Source: Sphacelaria rigidula
Taxonomy: Eukaryota; Phaeophyceae; Sphacelariales
NCBI GenBank assembly: GCA_964200075.2
Contig: CAXNAA020000182.1
Span: forward strand, 1-25,048
Reading direction: 5' to 3'
DNA: 25,048 nt
This document shows positions 1 through 8,539 of this stretch, piece after piece (position 1 is the first letter of the stretch; each line of letters opens with the position of its first letter). The notes beneath the pieces are model-generated. The model was not told the origin of the DNA, did not search any database, and was given only the letters and a program-made list of their open reading frames with translations. Position numbers and translations under genes: made by a program.

Positions 1-84
1 GGTGGCTCAGTTGGTAACCTCGGAACCTTCTGACGGCTGGGTTGTGGGTACAAATCTCGGAGCGATCTGGGATTTTTTCCCTCA
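1..84 (+). repeat. tRNA-derived SINE-like module, cut by window start
   Basis: A perfect A-box-like internal promoter, TGGCTCAGTTGG, lies at 3-14, and a degenerate B-box-like GGTACAAATC lies at 47-56. This spacing is typical of tRNA-derived SINE heads transcribed by RNA polymerase III. The module recurs on the minus strand at 896-986, where the B box is perfect (GGTTCGATTCC). It ends in a T-rich stretch and CCCTCA that abuts repeat B at 85. It does not fold as an obvious cloverleaf, so it is called a repeat and not a tRNA gene. It may alternatively be the terminal inverted repeat of a larger element, because it faces the other copy. Confidence 0.5.
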
Positions 85-160
85 CAGTTATGGGCGCGCC
101 TGACCCCCCAAAATGAGCAAAAAGAAGTGTCACCGACCAGGAGAACTAACGGAGCGCAAA
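85..160 (+). repeat. Dispersed repeat segment B
   Basis: This segment (TTATGGGCGCGCCTGACC and onward through TGTCACCGACCA) matches the minus strand of 12305-12390 with few differences. In that second location it is fused directly to segment A. The match stops near 160. No coding potential is seen; it is probably part of a non-autonomous mobile element. Confidence 0.6.
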
Positions 161-741
161 CCTTTTTCATCCCCTGATCATGCACGCCGTAAAATCACCC
201 AAAGCACTTCCGATTTGAGTGGGGTTTCCATTAAACCGTTCTGAATTTTCCTCGTCCCAAAGTACGAACGACGGCGTGGCTCGGCTACTGACCGACGTGT
301 ATTTGTGAAAGCTACAATGTTGCTGCTCAGTTTGGCGAAAGAAGTGATGGCGATCGAAAAAATCGACAAAAAAAACTATTTTTCTTCCGCTGAATTCGTT
401 ATTTTACTCGGTCCCTGGCGAGTGGAAAAATTTCAAGCGACAAAGTTGTAGCAGTGGTGCACAGATGATGCAAAAATTTGTTTCCCAATCGATGGTCTTG
501 GTTAGGAGTTTTTTCCGATACAGATTGGGCTATGAGCGCAAACAAGCGCCTTCAGCCCTCGCCAGTTTCCACAACACGCGAAAACCTCACCCCTGTCCAA
601 CGGCCTCAGAATAGATGACACTCATGAATGACTCTTTATAGTGTTGTCGTCCCATTTATTCTGGGCACCAGTCTATACCTTTCGGTATATGTGGGCGCAT
701 CAGCCGGGGTCACGCAGGAGGAAGGTCAACACAGGAGCTTT
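161..741. other. Unassigned stretch between repeat segments B and A
   Basis: About 580 bases separate the B and A repeat segments. Only short overlapping frames are present and none resembles a known protein. It is probably the interior of the element whose ends are the flanking repeat segments. Confidence 0.4.
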
Positions 742-895
742 CTCTTTTTTATTTGATTTTAATACCCCACCTTCTTTCTGCGGTGCTTGCCTCGTTACTT
801 TTTATCGCGAGAGGGGTTCAGCAGTGCCTTTCCCTCGTCGACCGTTAAGTCGAATTTTGTGTACTCACGACATAGGCGCTCTCCACTATTGGGCA
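742..895 (+). repeat. Dispersed repeat segment A
   Basis: The segment runs from a T-rich stretch through ACCCCACCTTC, ATCGCGAGAG and CTCGTCGACC to CTCTCCACTATTGGGCA. It matches the minus strand of 12391-12545. Here it is followed directly by the inverted tRNA-like module at 896, whereas at 12391 it is followed by segment B. No protein is supported. Confidence 0.65.
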
Positions 896-986
896 TGAGA
901 AGGAATTTCACATCGCTCTGGGAATCGAACCCCACTACTCAGCCGTCAGAGGGTTACGAGGTTACCAAATAAGCCACCGGGGCGAC
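896..986 (-). repeat. tRNA-derived SINE-like module, inverted copy
   Basis: Read on the minus strand, an A box TGGCTTATTTGG (plus coordinates 965-976) is followed by a perfect B box GGTTCGATTCC (plus 921-931), then a tail ending TTCCTTCTCA at 896. It aligns with the module at 1-84 through GGTAACCTCG and CTGACGGCTG. The sequence from 987 to 1207 shows nothing further that I can assign, apart from a second B-box-like string on the minus strand near 1045-1055. Confidence 0.6.
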
Positions 987-1207
987 CAGTTTACTATAGT
1001 GCAGATGGTTTATACATTGGATATGTGGAGTGTTCGACAGGTGTAGAATTTGAACCCTTGACCGAACCCCCAGAAGCAAGAATCATCTTCGCGACCTCGC
1101 AGCAGCGAAGAGAACAAATGATAACACTAATCCTAGCCCGAAACACGACGAAGTCATACTGAGAACCCTTGGGCAAGGGGGATGCAACGTGTCCCCTAGG
1201 CGAGGGG

Positions 1208-1335
1208 TGGGTTGCCAGACCTCAAATCGGCGCCAATTTCGACAAAAAAGCGTTTTGGGCACGCTAGGAGCATGCTAGGAACATAGCCCCCATGAAAATA
1301 CGGATTTCGGCTTCCACACCAAGATCAAGATGGAC
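1208..1335 (+). repeat. Left terminal inverted repeat of the 1208-2162 element
   Basis: Imperfect inverted match to 2035-2162, including ATCGGCGCC, the CGTTTTGGGCAC block and, more weakly, the ATACGGATTTCGG block near 1300. Confidence 0.65.
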
Positions 1336-1676
1336 CAACTTACCCTCCCGAATGGTGAACTATACTGCGTCAAGCAACAAAAATGACAGCATAAAATCGT
1401 CGGCCCACTTTCGCTGAAGCCTCATGGCACCAAAGCCCCACTTATGTATTTCGGTGGACCCACCCGTCTCAAGACACTCGTCTGTTGTATCGGCACTGGT
1501 GGGTGACGGACGACGGTTTGCTTTCATTCCCTCTTGGAACACAATATCTTTGGAGTCGGATCGAGACCGCGAGGGCAGTGCATCTGGACCATGCATATAT
1601 TTTTTTCACGTGAAATTTGATGCCGATTCAGCAGGTGACCAACCCTCGCGGTCAAAGGCTTAATATAATACATTAT

Positions 1677-2021
1677 TCATGAAATGAAAAGCCATGCCCA
1701 CGGAACAACGAATACATTTGCACAAGGCGAGCCATTTATCCGCCAAAAATTGTGAAACGATGGCATCCGACAAATTAAAATCAGGCTCCTCAAAACATGA
1801 CAAGGTGGTCGACCGACATCCACCCAGCCCATATCACACACCCAGTGACCATTTATACTCCCCTCGTGTGTGTAAGGGCCGTCCTCGTTGAAGCTCATCA
1901 GTACACATGGTTCTGTCGCATGTCGAGCACATGATGTTGGCCCAATTTCGATCTGCCTCTCTCCCCCAAAATGGTTCAGCGTTTTGGTTTCAGTTACCGG
2001 CATTGGGCTACAAATGTTCAT
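1677..2021 (-). CDS. Open frame of unknown function inside TIR element
   Basis: A 114-codon frame on the minus strand occupies the right part of the TIR element. I recognise no domain, signal peptide or catalytic motif. The residue mix (several Cys, Trp and Gly, ending in a hydrophobic Trp-rich tail) is protein-like but proves nothing. A shorter minus-strand frame (1360-1596) precedes the left arm side. It could be chance, or a captured host fragment inside a non-autonomous transposon. Confidence 0.2.
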   Translation of the reverse strand: MNICSPMPVTETKTLNHFGGERQIEIGPTSCARHATEPCVLMSFNEDGPYTHEGSINGHWVCDMGWVDVGRPPCHVLRSLILICRMPSFHNFWRINGSPCANVFVVPWAWLFIS

Positions 2022-2034
2022 CGTTGATATTACT

Positions 2035-2162
2035 TGATTTGATTGCCTACAACGAGAATCGGAATTTTAGTAGGGTTGACAGTCCCGTGTGCTCCTCGGG
2101 TGCTCAAAACGTGTTTTCGTTAAAATCGGCGCCACGAGCGCCGATTTGGGGTCTACCAAGTC
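2035..2162 (-). repeat. Right terminal inverted repeat of the 1208-2162 element
   Basis: Inverted partner of 1208-1335. It contains its own small palindrome, ATCGGCGCCACGAGCGCCGAT-like, at about 2126-2146. That makes this arm slightly longer than the left one. Confidence 0.65.
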
Positions 2163-2326
2163 TCACGTTGTTCAGGGAATATATATATATCGCCCTTGCC
2201 CGAGTTATCGGTGTGCGTTGGGTTCGGTCAACACAACTAGCCTCCTTGTATTCCAGCGTATCGCAAGCGCGGACGAAAAGCGACGCAGTGGCATGCAATG
2301 TATGAGGAACGACAGAAATAACGGTA

Positions 2327-2331
2327 AGGTT
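2327..2331 (+). repeat. Target-site duplication AGGTT (5' copy)
   Basis: AGGTT immediately precedes the 5' LTR start (TGTGGG) and recurs at 12204-12208 just after the end of the split 3' LTR. If the LTR ends in CA rather than CAT, the duplication is 6 bp with one mismatch. Confidence 0.7.
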
Positions 2332-2834
2332 TGTGGGTTCCAGTTTTGCAAACCCAACATGCCTCAAAGTTCTATGTAGAACCAGACCTGCAGGTCTTGT
2401 CAGTTGGAAACTTCTAGCCACGAGGAAGGTTCCTCGGGTGTCGCACACACCGCTCTAAGGAGACTTGTCGAACTGTCCGTGTACCTTGGAAGCCACGGGG
2501 CAATGTGTACGCTCCAAGCTCTAAGCCAACGCACACGATGCCATCAAGCTCACATCCTGTGAGCTTGACTGTGCACCCCACCACAGGCATATTATGTGAG
2601 CTTGACTGGGTTGTGGCCTGTCTCTTGTCCGATATACGGTGCGAGTCTGTACTGCTCGCCCCGTCTCTCACTTTATTTCCCAGTCTAGCTCTTGGATCTT
2701 CACCGTCAACTCTCCTGACCATTGTCCTGTCCTCAACGCACCGTCAAAGCTTAATCGACAGAGCACTCTGCTGTCTCAGAGAAGCGAGGGCTCAAAAACC
2801 TCTGGCGGTATTCTACTGTTGTGTACTAATCCAT
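2332..2834 (+). repeat. 5' LTR
   Basis: Starts TGTGGGTTCC and ends near CTAATCCAT. It matches 10680-11102 plus 12129-12203. It contains a perfect hairpin (AAGCTCACA / TGTGAGCTT around 2548-2568), a perfect palindrome AGACCTGCAGGTCT, and a repeated TGTGAGCTTGACTG motif. It keeps the uninterrupted TTAA at 2751-2754 that is the insertion site in the 3' copy. Confidence 0.93.
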
Positions 2835-2836
2835 AT

Positions 2837-2848
2837 TGGCATCGACGC
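2837..2848 (+). other. Primer-binding site candidate
   Basis: TGGCATCGACGC begins two to three bases after the 5' LTR. A TGG start complements the CCA tail of a tRNA primer, as expected for minus-strand priming. I cannot say which tRNA is used without the host tRNA set. Confidence 0.55.
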
Positions 2849-2902
2849 TTACTTTTAACCGAACCTGTCTGTCACACACACACGTAGACTGCGTTTGAAA
2901 TA

Positions 2903-3873
2903 ATGGCAGAGCCAGGAGCACCATCCGAGCCCGACAACGCCCAGCACCATCCTGGTCCTCACGAAGAGGAAGAAAACGAAGACAACACTCACTCTTTTCC
3001 ACCACTTTTCCGGGACGGCGACAACCGCGACCGAGACTTATATGAAGCGATCGCGCGAGCGAACCCTGAGCTGGACCCCTCGCGCCAAACGCTCCAGCCG
3101 ACAATGGCGAAAATGCAGAAAACGCTAAACGACCTGCTTGATTCCATACAGCCGGGATAAGACCTACCCGAATGGGGGGTTACATTCATGACCACGTTGG
3201 TGAGACTTCCTAACCTCAGTAATGGTACGAGTTCTAGTGTCATGTCAGAGCGTGACTCATCCACAGGAGCTGTGACTCAACAAACGTCGCCTGCTGATAT
3301 GTTGTCCGAGCAAAAAACTATCATTCTTACTCACGCCGATGGAAAACGCTTACCCCGTCTGTCCGGTAGCGTTGATATCGGGAGTTCGGGTGATGTCGAT
3401 GTTCAATCTGTATTGACACAGTACAGAACTGTGGCAGGGTTCCGTGCCGAATCTGTCCGCCCGAACGATCCAACGTACGGCGATGAACTCCCTTTCGAGT
3501 TTTCAGTTTGATACTTGATGACCCTGCTGCTACCATTTATCAACAACTCAAGTCCGGCTGTATAAACTGGCAAGCATCAGTAGTCACCACCGAATCGTCC
3601 GATGAAGCGGGATCATTCACCCCTCACGCCAACTGGAAGGAACTGTCCAACGCTGTTCTAGATCTGTCAACGCCTAGGAACAGTGTCGAAGAGTGTGCTC
3701 TCCGTCTTGCTAAGTTCAAAAGGGAAAACATGAGCGTACAAAATTACGCTCTCCGTTTCCGCTCTGTCCTCTCACGATTTGAGAATTCTGTCGAACGAGC
3801 AACCCCCAGTCGTACGCCGTGGGCCGCACTGTCAGTTGCCTTGTGGCAGAATCGCCTTGCCCCTGCCATCTAA
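2903..3873 (+). pseudogene. gag: gag (capsid) pseudogene of the Ty3/gypsy element
   Basis: The structural Gag protein would form the virus-like particle. The frame starts at 2903 (MAEPGAPSEP), 68 bases beyond the LTR, with an acidic N-terminal region. It is cut by TAA at 3158, resumes in the same frame through 3511, then shifts frame at about 3505 and continues from 3508 to a TAA at 3871. The second part carries the typical capsid-like pattern of Retrotrans_gag: SVEECALRLAKFKRENMS, then a Tyr-x-x-Arg-Phe motif (YALRFRSVLSRF), then W..AL..LWQ..LAPAI. Broken by one stop and one frameshift before this point. Confidence 0.8.
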
Positions 3874-4500
3874 TGTCTTCAGTTGTCTGAAAAGACGGTC
3901 ACTTCATTTCGAGAAGCTGTCGACCGTGCTCGACGCCATGAGACTGCTATAGCCTTGTCGGCGGCGTCATATCAACTGCCATGTCATTCACATACATCTC
4001 AACCCGTGCCGCTGTCTTACAACAACAGTTTGCTGGGAAAGGCCATCGCCTCCCAAACACAAATCACGTTTCACGCCATACGGCACAGGAGGGTCAGTCA
4101 GGCACAACCACCCAGCAGAAGTGTCGTCATGGCAAAGGCCGCAGTCGCCCCGTCTACACTTGAGGGCCTTGCAATAAAACAGAAGGCCATACGTATGCGT
4201 GATTTCGACGTTCCTTCTCCGGAAGTTGTCAGTGATGCTTCGCTCCCACCAGCATGCAGCTCGCGCAAGCGACACACGCCTTCAGAGCAAACCATTTCCG
4301 CTGTGTCTAGTTGAGCTGAGCCTGTCTCTACTTTATCTAAACCTGTCTCTAGTATAGTTGCGTCTAGTTTAGCTGAGCCTGTTGATTGCACGCCACGACC
4401 TAGCTGTGAGCACTTGTGTTTGGAGAAAAATGGTGTTACGCTCATTAACAAAGATGAAGTGTGGTACAGCTCCTCGCTGGCACACAAACCCCCATTTATC
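3874..4500 (+). pseudogene. gag C-terminal region / gag-pol linker, decayed
   Basis: The capsid frame continues past the stop at 3871 from 3883 to 4314 (SFREAVDRARRHETAIALS...), the usual position of the nucleocapsid segment. I do not see a CCHC zinc knuckle in any frame here, so it has either been lost by mutation or was never present. From about 4290 to 4400 a short Ser/Leu/Ser-Lys repeat-like stretch (CCTGTCTCTA, GTCTAGTTTAGCTGAGCC repeated) is visible. Confidence 0.5.
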
Positions 4501-4900
4501 TCTCTCTCTTTTTCATCCCGCCGTGTCCGTGTTACCGGACTCGTCGATTACTGTCATGTCGATAACGGACTATCGACACTGCTACCGACGTGTCTGTTGT
4601 GTCATTGGAGTGGTTAAAATCCCACCCCCACATTACGGAATGTTCCGCTAAGATCTGTCCCACCGGCCGCTGTTGCTCTACAAGTAGCGAATGGTTCACA
4701 TATTCATGTCTTGGGATTTATGGAGTTTTCTCTGACCTTGGGCGGAACTACCTGCACTATCACTACACTCGTAGTTCCATCACTCGGACCCTTTTCTATC
4801 CTCTTGGATAAACAAGTCATGTCTGAGTTTGGTGAGGTATTTGATTGGGAAAACCAATCTCTGTCTTTTCCTTCCACGCGCATTTCAATCCCAGCTGTCC
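4501..4900 (+). pseudogene. Retropepsin-like aspartic protease, broken
   Basis: The protease would process Gag-Pol. The N-terminal half reads RVTGLVD, then an HVDNGLSTLL stretch at about 4555-4584, which looks like the DTG/DSG active-site loop with Thr/Ser replaced by Asn. A TAA follows at about 4615. The C-terminal half, 4711 onward in the same frame class, reads FSLTLGGTTCT, a central LGPFSILL, then FDWENQSLSF, matching the typical gypsy pattern of a hydrophobic flap-distal strand followed by a D/W-x-x-x-x-x-x-F tail. Inactive by stop and shift. Confidence 0.6.
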
Positions 4901-5273
4901 ATCGAAAAAACTCTTATGCCATGCAACATACTCATGCTTGCTCTACAGCACCAGATAACTCTCCAATGTCCGTTGCAGCTGTTCACAGTGACGCGGAAAA
5001 CATTCCCGTCACACTGTACGAGCGTGTCGATTTGAATCAGATGCACGAAGCGCTTGCTGTAGCGTGCACCGATCGTCTTCCGCCGCAAGACTGTACTGTC
5101 ATTGAAGAACCTCGGATAGTAACCGCAGAAGAACTGACGGACGATCCGAGTCTTGCAGCGTTTAGTAAAATCACTGTCGCACGCATCTTGTCCACTTCGA
5201 AAGCATCTGATGGATCAGTAGCGATGCAAATCGCAAATCCATTCTCAGATGGCGTCGCCCTACCTGCTGTTTC

Positions 5274-6360
5274 ATGTCTTGGTCACCTGCCGACAGTTCA
5301 GTCGTATCTCCAGACCAACTTCATGTCAACGCCGTTGCGAATACTCCTCAATCACCAGAAGAACTCAGTCGCGCACTATCTGAGGTTGAAGGTCCTTTGC
5401 TCAACGCGTTCAAGAAAACTACGTTGACCCCTGACCAACAAGCATATGTCCAAGATCTATGCGCTAAATTTCGGCCCGTCTTCTCCTTGTCCACGTCCGA
5501 AATAGGTCGCTGCATCATTGCGGGAGTAACCTTCCCTGTCCCAGCAGATACACGACCGATAGATAGGCCGCCGTACCGCCCAAATCCGCGTACATCTGAA
5601 GTCATTGACAAATGCGTTAATGATATGCTTAACTGGGACATCATAAAAGTACTGCCAAGCCCTTAGAGTGGTTCATGCACTGTTGTTGCTAAGCGCAATG
5701 GCAGTTCACGCTTCTGCGCCGATTACCACCATACCCTCAACCGCCACATTGTCCGTAAGAGTTGGCCTATGCCAAATCTTGAATCCTGCATGGACGCAGT
5801 CGGTGAAGCTCGGTTCATGTCAGTCTGCGATATCCTCAGCGCGTTCTGGCAGATCCCGGTGGCAGAGGACCACGTCGACCGCACAGCATCCGTCACCTCA
5901 ACCGGCAAGTACTGTTTAAAGCATATGCCGTTTGGAGTTTGTAACGCGGCTTGACTTTTTCAGCAAATCATGTCTATTGCCCTCCGTCACCTCGGTCCAA
6001 GTTCTGGTGTTCTTGCGTATATGGATGATTTGATCTGTATCAGCTCCACATTCGAAGCTCACCTCCAATCTTTAGAGATAAGGTTTTCAGCTCTACAGGC
6101 AGCTGGCTAAACACTGAAACCATCGAAAGTTCAGCTCGGCCAGACGAAAATTGAATATCTCGGCCACGTCATTTCCGCAAAAGGCATTTCTGCCAGTACC
6201 GAGCGCATCGAAGCTAATCAAAAGCTGCCAGCGCCTACATGCATCGAAGACTTGAGATCGGTCTTAGGCATGCTCAATTTTGTCCGGCGTTTTGTGCAAA
6301 ATTATGCTGAATTCACAGTCCCACATGTCGATCTCACTCGAAGAGACTTTGTCCTCAAAA
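5274..6360 (+). pseudogene. pol: Reverse transcriptase pseudogene (Ty3/gypsy pol)
   Basis: RNA-dependent DNA polymerase domain. In order: a pre-RT segment (FRPVFSL), the PPYRPNP motif, FCADYHHTLNRHIV (fingers), the palm motif SVCDILSAFWQIPV with catalytic Asp at 5829-5831, HMPFGVCNAA, then YMDD at 6018-6029 with the catalytic Asp pair. The connection follows with IEYLGHVISAKGI and LGMLNFVRRF. All in one frame but with stops TAG 5664, TGA 5952 and TAA 6108, and a frameshift near 6345. The catalytic motifs are unusually well preserved for so broken a copy. Confidence 0.93.
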
Positions 6361-6364
6361 GTAT

Positions 6365-6846
6365 TGCGAGTCCGCGTGGGGTCCTGACCAACACGCAGCC
6401 TTTGCGAAAATCAAGCAAGTGTTAGCCTCGACTCCTGTCCTACACTTTCCTGATTTCTCGAGAGAGTTCGCAGTTCACACTGATTTCTCAGAGCATGTAA
6501 TAAGAGCTTTTTGGCTTAGCCGAGCAAAGATAGTGTCGACGGGAAAGAGTTCGATATTGTGGCGTATTACAGCAAACGCTTTTTAAACAGCCAACGCCAT
6601 TATAGCCCAACAATGAAGGAGTTTCTTGCAGCTGTCTCGTCTTTTGTCCACTGGAGGCCTTATTTATGGGGCCGCCATTTTACCAGTCACACCGATCACC
6701 AGGCTCTAACCTACCTGTCCCACATGCAAGATACCTCCAACATGTTAACCCGCTGGGCAATCGTACTCCAAAATTACGATTTCACCGTCAAACATGTCCC
6801 GGGTAAACAAAACGTTGTGCCCGATACACTGTGTCGTCTTTTTGGG
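6365..6846 (+). pseudogene. RNase H domain pseudogene
   Basis: The RNase H domain would degrade the RNA strand during replication. The first part, in a different frame from the reverse transcriptase, reads AWGPDQHAAFAKIKQVL, then TPVLHFPDFSREFAVHTDFS. The end of this sequence carries the first catalytic Asp position (TDFS for the usual TDAS). After a shift the frame from 6559 gives YYSKRFLNSQRHYSPTMKEF, TDHQALTYL and RWAIVLQNYDF, ending VKHVPGKQNVVPDTLCRLF, where VPDTLCR stands for the family's usual VADALSR. Broken by at least one frameshift between 6480 and 6559. Confidence 0.92.
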
Positions 6847-7236
6847 GGAGTCAACGGCGAAAAAAACTTGCGAACCCGGATTAGCGGCAATCTGTCGAAA
6901 CGTCCCAGAAAATCAAATATTTCACCCATCCGCTCCTTGTGAATACGAAGTGTCCGCCTACAACTTAGACGAGATAGCACCTGTCGAAAGTGATGGTGAA
7001 TTGTTTACGAACGCGGTTTTTGTCTTTCCTGTTGTCGTTTATGTCAAACTACTCGACCACCAAAAGCAGGAATTCAGTCAATTGTTGACTACCTTGCTTC
7101 TCTTCAGTGAACTCCTGCCACGCCTCAGCAATCGAAATCCAGTATGAGTAACTTTTCCCTCTACGGTGGATGATTTTATCGTTCTTACCCCCCTAGTCAC
7201 TTACGCAGGCGCGATGAATTTCGCGATCAGGTAGTA

Positions 7237-7860
7237 GTGCCCGAGTCATTGCGGAAACTTGTCATAACTGCATGTCACGACCTACCTTCCGGAGGTCACT
7301 TAGTCTACAAAGCTACTTTCGACAAAGTCCGTGATCGATACTGGTGGCCCGCAATGCATACCAATGTGGAACATCATGTCAACAGCTGTGAATCCTGTCA
7401 GCATCGGAAAACCTCTCATCGTCCGCCCACTTCACCTGTCGGGCACCGTCCTATCGAGCGCCCATTCCAATGGGTACCAGTAGATCTAGTTGAGTATAAA
7501 ACTATGTCCGAAGGCAATCGCTTCATCCTATCTGTGATCGATCACCTTACTAGATTTGTCGTCTTTATAGCCATCAAGAACAAAGACCCTACAACTGTCG
7601 TCCGGAAACTTGTCGAACGTGCCTTTCCAGTATCCGGACCACCTGAGACACTACATTCAGACCAGGAACCGGAGTTTGAAAACCAGCTAGTGAAAAAATT
7701 GCAGTCAGTCTTTGGGTATAAGAAAACATGTACCGCTGCGTACCGCCCGCAAGGAAATTCTGTCTTGGAGATGTCCACAGCACTGTCCACAATATGTTGG
7801 CCATGTACAGCAACCTCGCATGTGATAACTGGGCCAGTTTGCGACCTTTTGTCCAATTAG
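7237..7860 (+). pseudogene. Integrase: zinc-binding and catalytic core, truncated by frameshift
   Basis: The integrase would insert the DNA copy in the genome. The HHCC zinc-binding region is complete: His in ACHDLPSGGH (two His), then CESCQ (two Cys). The catalytic core shows all three DDE positions: Asp at 7483-7485 (WVPVDLV), Asp at 7660-7662 (LHSDQEPEF), and Glu at 7768-7770 after YRPQGNSVLE. After this the frame is wrong and ends at a stop at 7858. The correct continuation is in another frame (LAMYSNLACDNWASLRPF). It is the longest intact stretch of the retroelement. Confidence 0.93.
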
Positions 7861-8361
7861 CGCATAATACAGCGCATTGATCAACGCTTGATGAAACCTC
7901 TCACTATTCCATGTTTGGCCGCGGAGCCGTACTGCCTGCCGATCTCATTCTCGGAGCACCAGCCACAATTGCACCACAATCCCGTCTTGACTACTCCCGT
8001 CAAACTGTCCACACCTTGCAACGAGTTTGACCGTCGCAATCTTGAAAAGCGAGCGGATAAGCAAGCGGGTGAGAATGAGAAGCCGTTGTTCCCCAGTTTC
8101 AAACCGGGCGATCAAGTGGTGATCCACCGTCCGTATCATGAGACTGATGGATCCAACCCTAAGTTGAACAGCCCATGGCATGACCCATATTCTGTTCGTA
8201 CCCAATTGTCACCGGTCACCTACCGAGTCAGTAACCTACGTGATCCCGCAGAAATCATTGTCTATCTTGGTCGCATGAAAAAGTACAATGTCCCAACGTC
8301 ACCACCTGTGCCCGACCTTGAAGCGCTCGACGTTCTGTGCTTAGGAACGACCAGATCTTGA
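7771..8361 (+). pseudogene. Integrase C-terminal region with GPY/F-like motif
   Basis: The end of the catalytic core continues in a shifted frame (FVQLAHN, SHYSMFGRGAVLPADLIL) to about 8030, with one in-frame stop. A second shift then returns to the original frame from about 8030 to 8361: FKPGDQVVIHRPY, PWHDPYSVRTQLSPVTYRV, and LGRMKKY. The PWH-x-PY...SPVTYRV string is the GPY/F module of gypsy integrases, here with Asp for the usual Gly. Two compensating frameshifts separate the parts. Confidence 0.85.
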
Positions 8362-8384
8362 TGGTTCAGTGCACAAGGTTATGT

Positions 8385-8539
8385 TGGGACCCTATGTCGT
8401 GGAGTATATTGATGGTGATAAACCGGGGGTACGAGCCGGTTCACCGGATAATTTCCAGTACCATCTCAATGTCAAGGATTCGCCTCCTCAACGGGGAAGA
8501 TGGCGTCACCAGCCCCCATTCCCCAATGTCATGAGATGA
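8385..8539 (+). pseudogene. Probable last segment of pol polyprotein
   Basis: A short open stretch, YVVEYIDGDKPGVRAG then SPDNFQYHLN and a Pro/Arg-rich tail, ends at TGA 8537-8539. It lies right after the integrase and in the expected direction, but in a different frame. The start VEYI is faintly like a chromodomain start, yet no aromatic cage is seen, so I do not call one. Confidence 0.4.

Larger units (their letters stand above)
1208..2162. mobile_element. DNA transposon-like element with long TIRs
   Basis: Two long imperfect inverted repeats define an element of about 950 bp. The left arm (CCAGACCTCAAATCGGCGCC, then GCGTTTTGGGCAC and CTAGGAGCA) pairs with the right arm read in reverse (TAGACCCCAAATCGGCGC, CACGTTTTGAGCAC, CGAGGAGCA). 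No clear target-site duplication is visible, so superfamily is unassigned. The interior has a 114-codon minus-strand frame (1677-2021) that resembles no transposase I know. It is probably non-autonomous. Confidence 0.65.

Noticed and set aside
1-986. tRNA genes at 1-84 and 896-986
   Set aside because: Promoter boxes are present, but I could not fold a cloverleaf with acceptor and anticodon stems, and the modules are linked to dispersed repeats.
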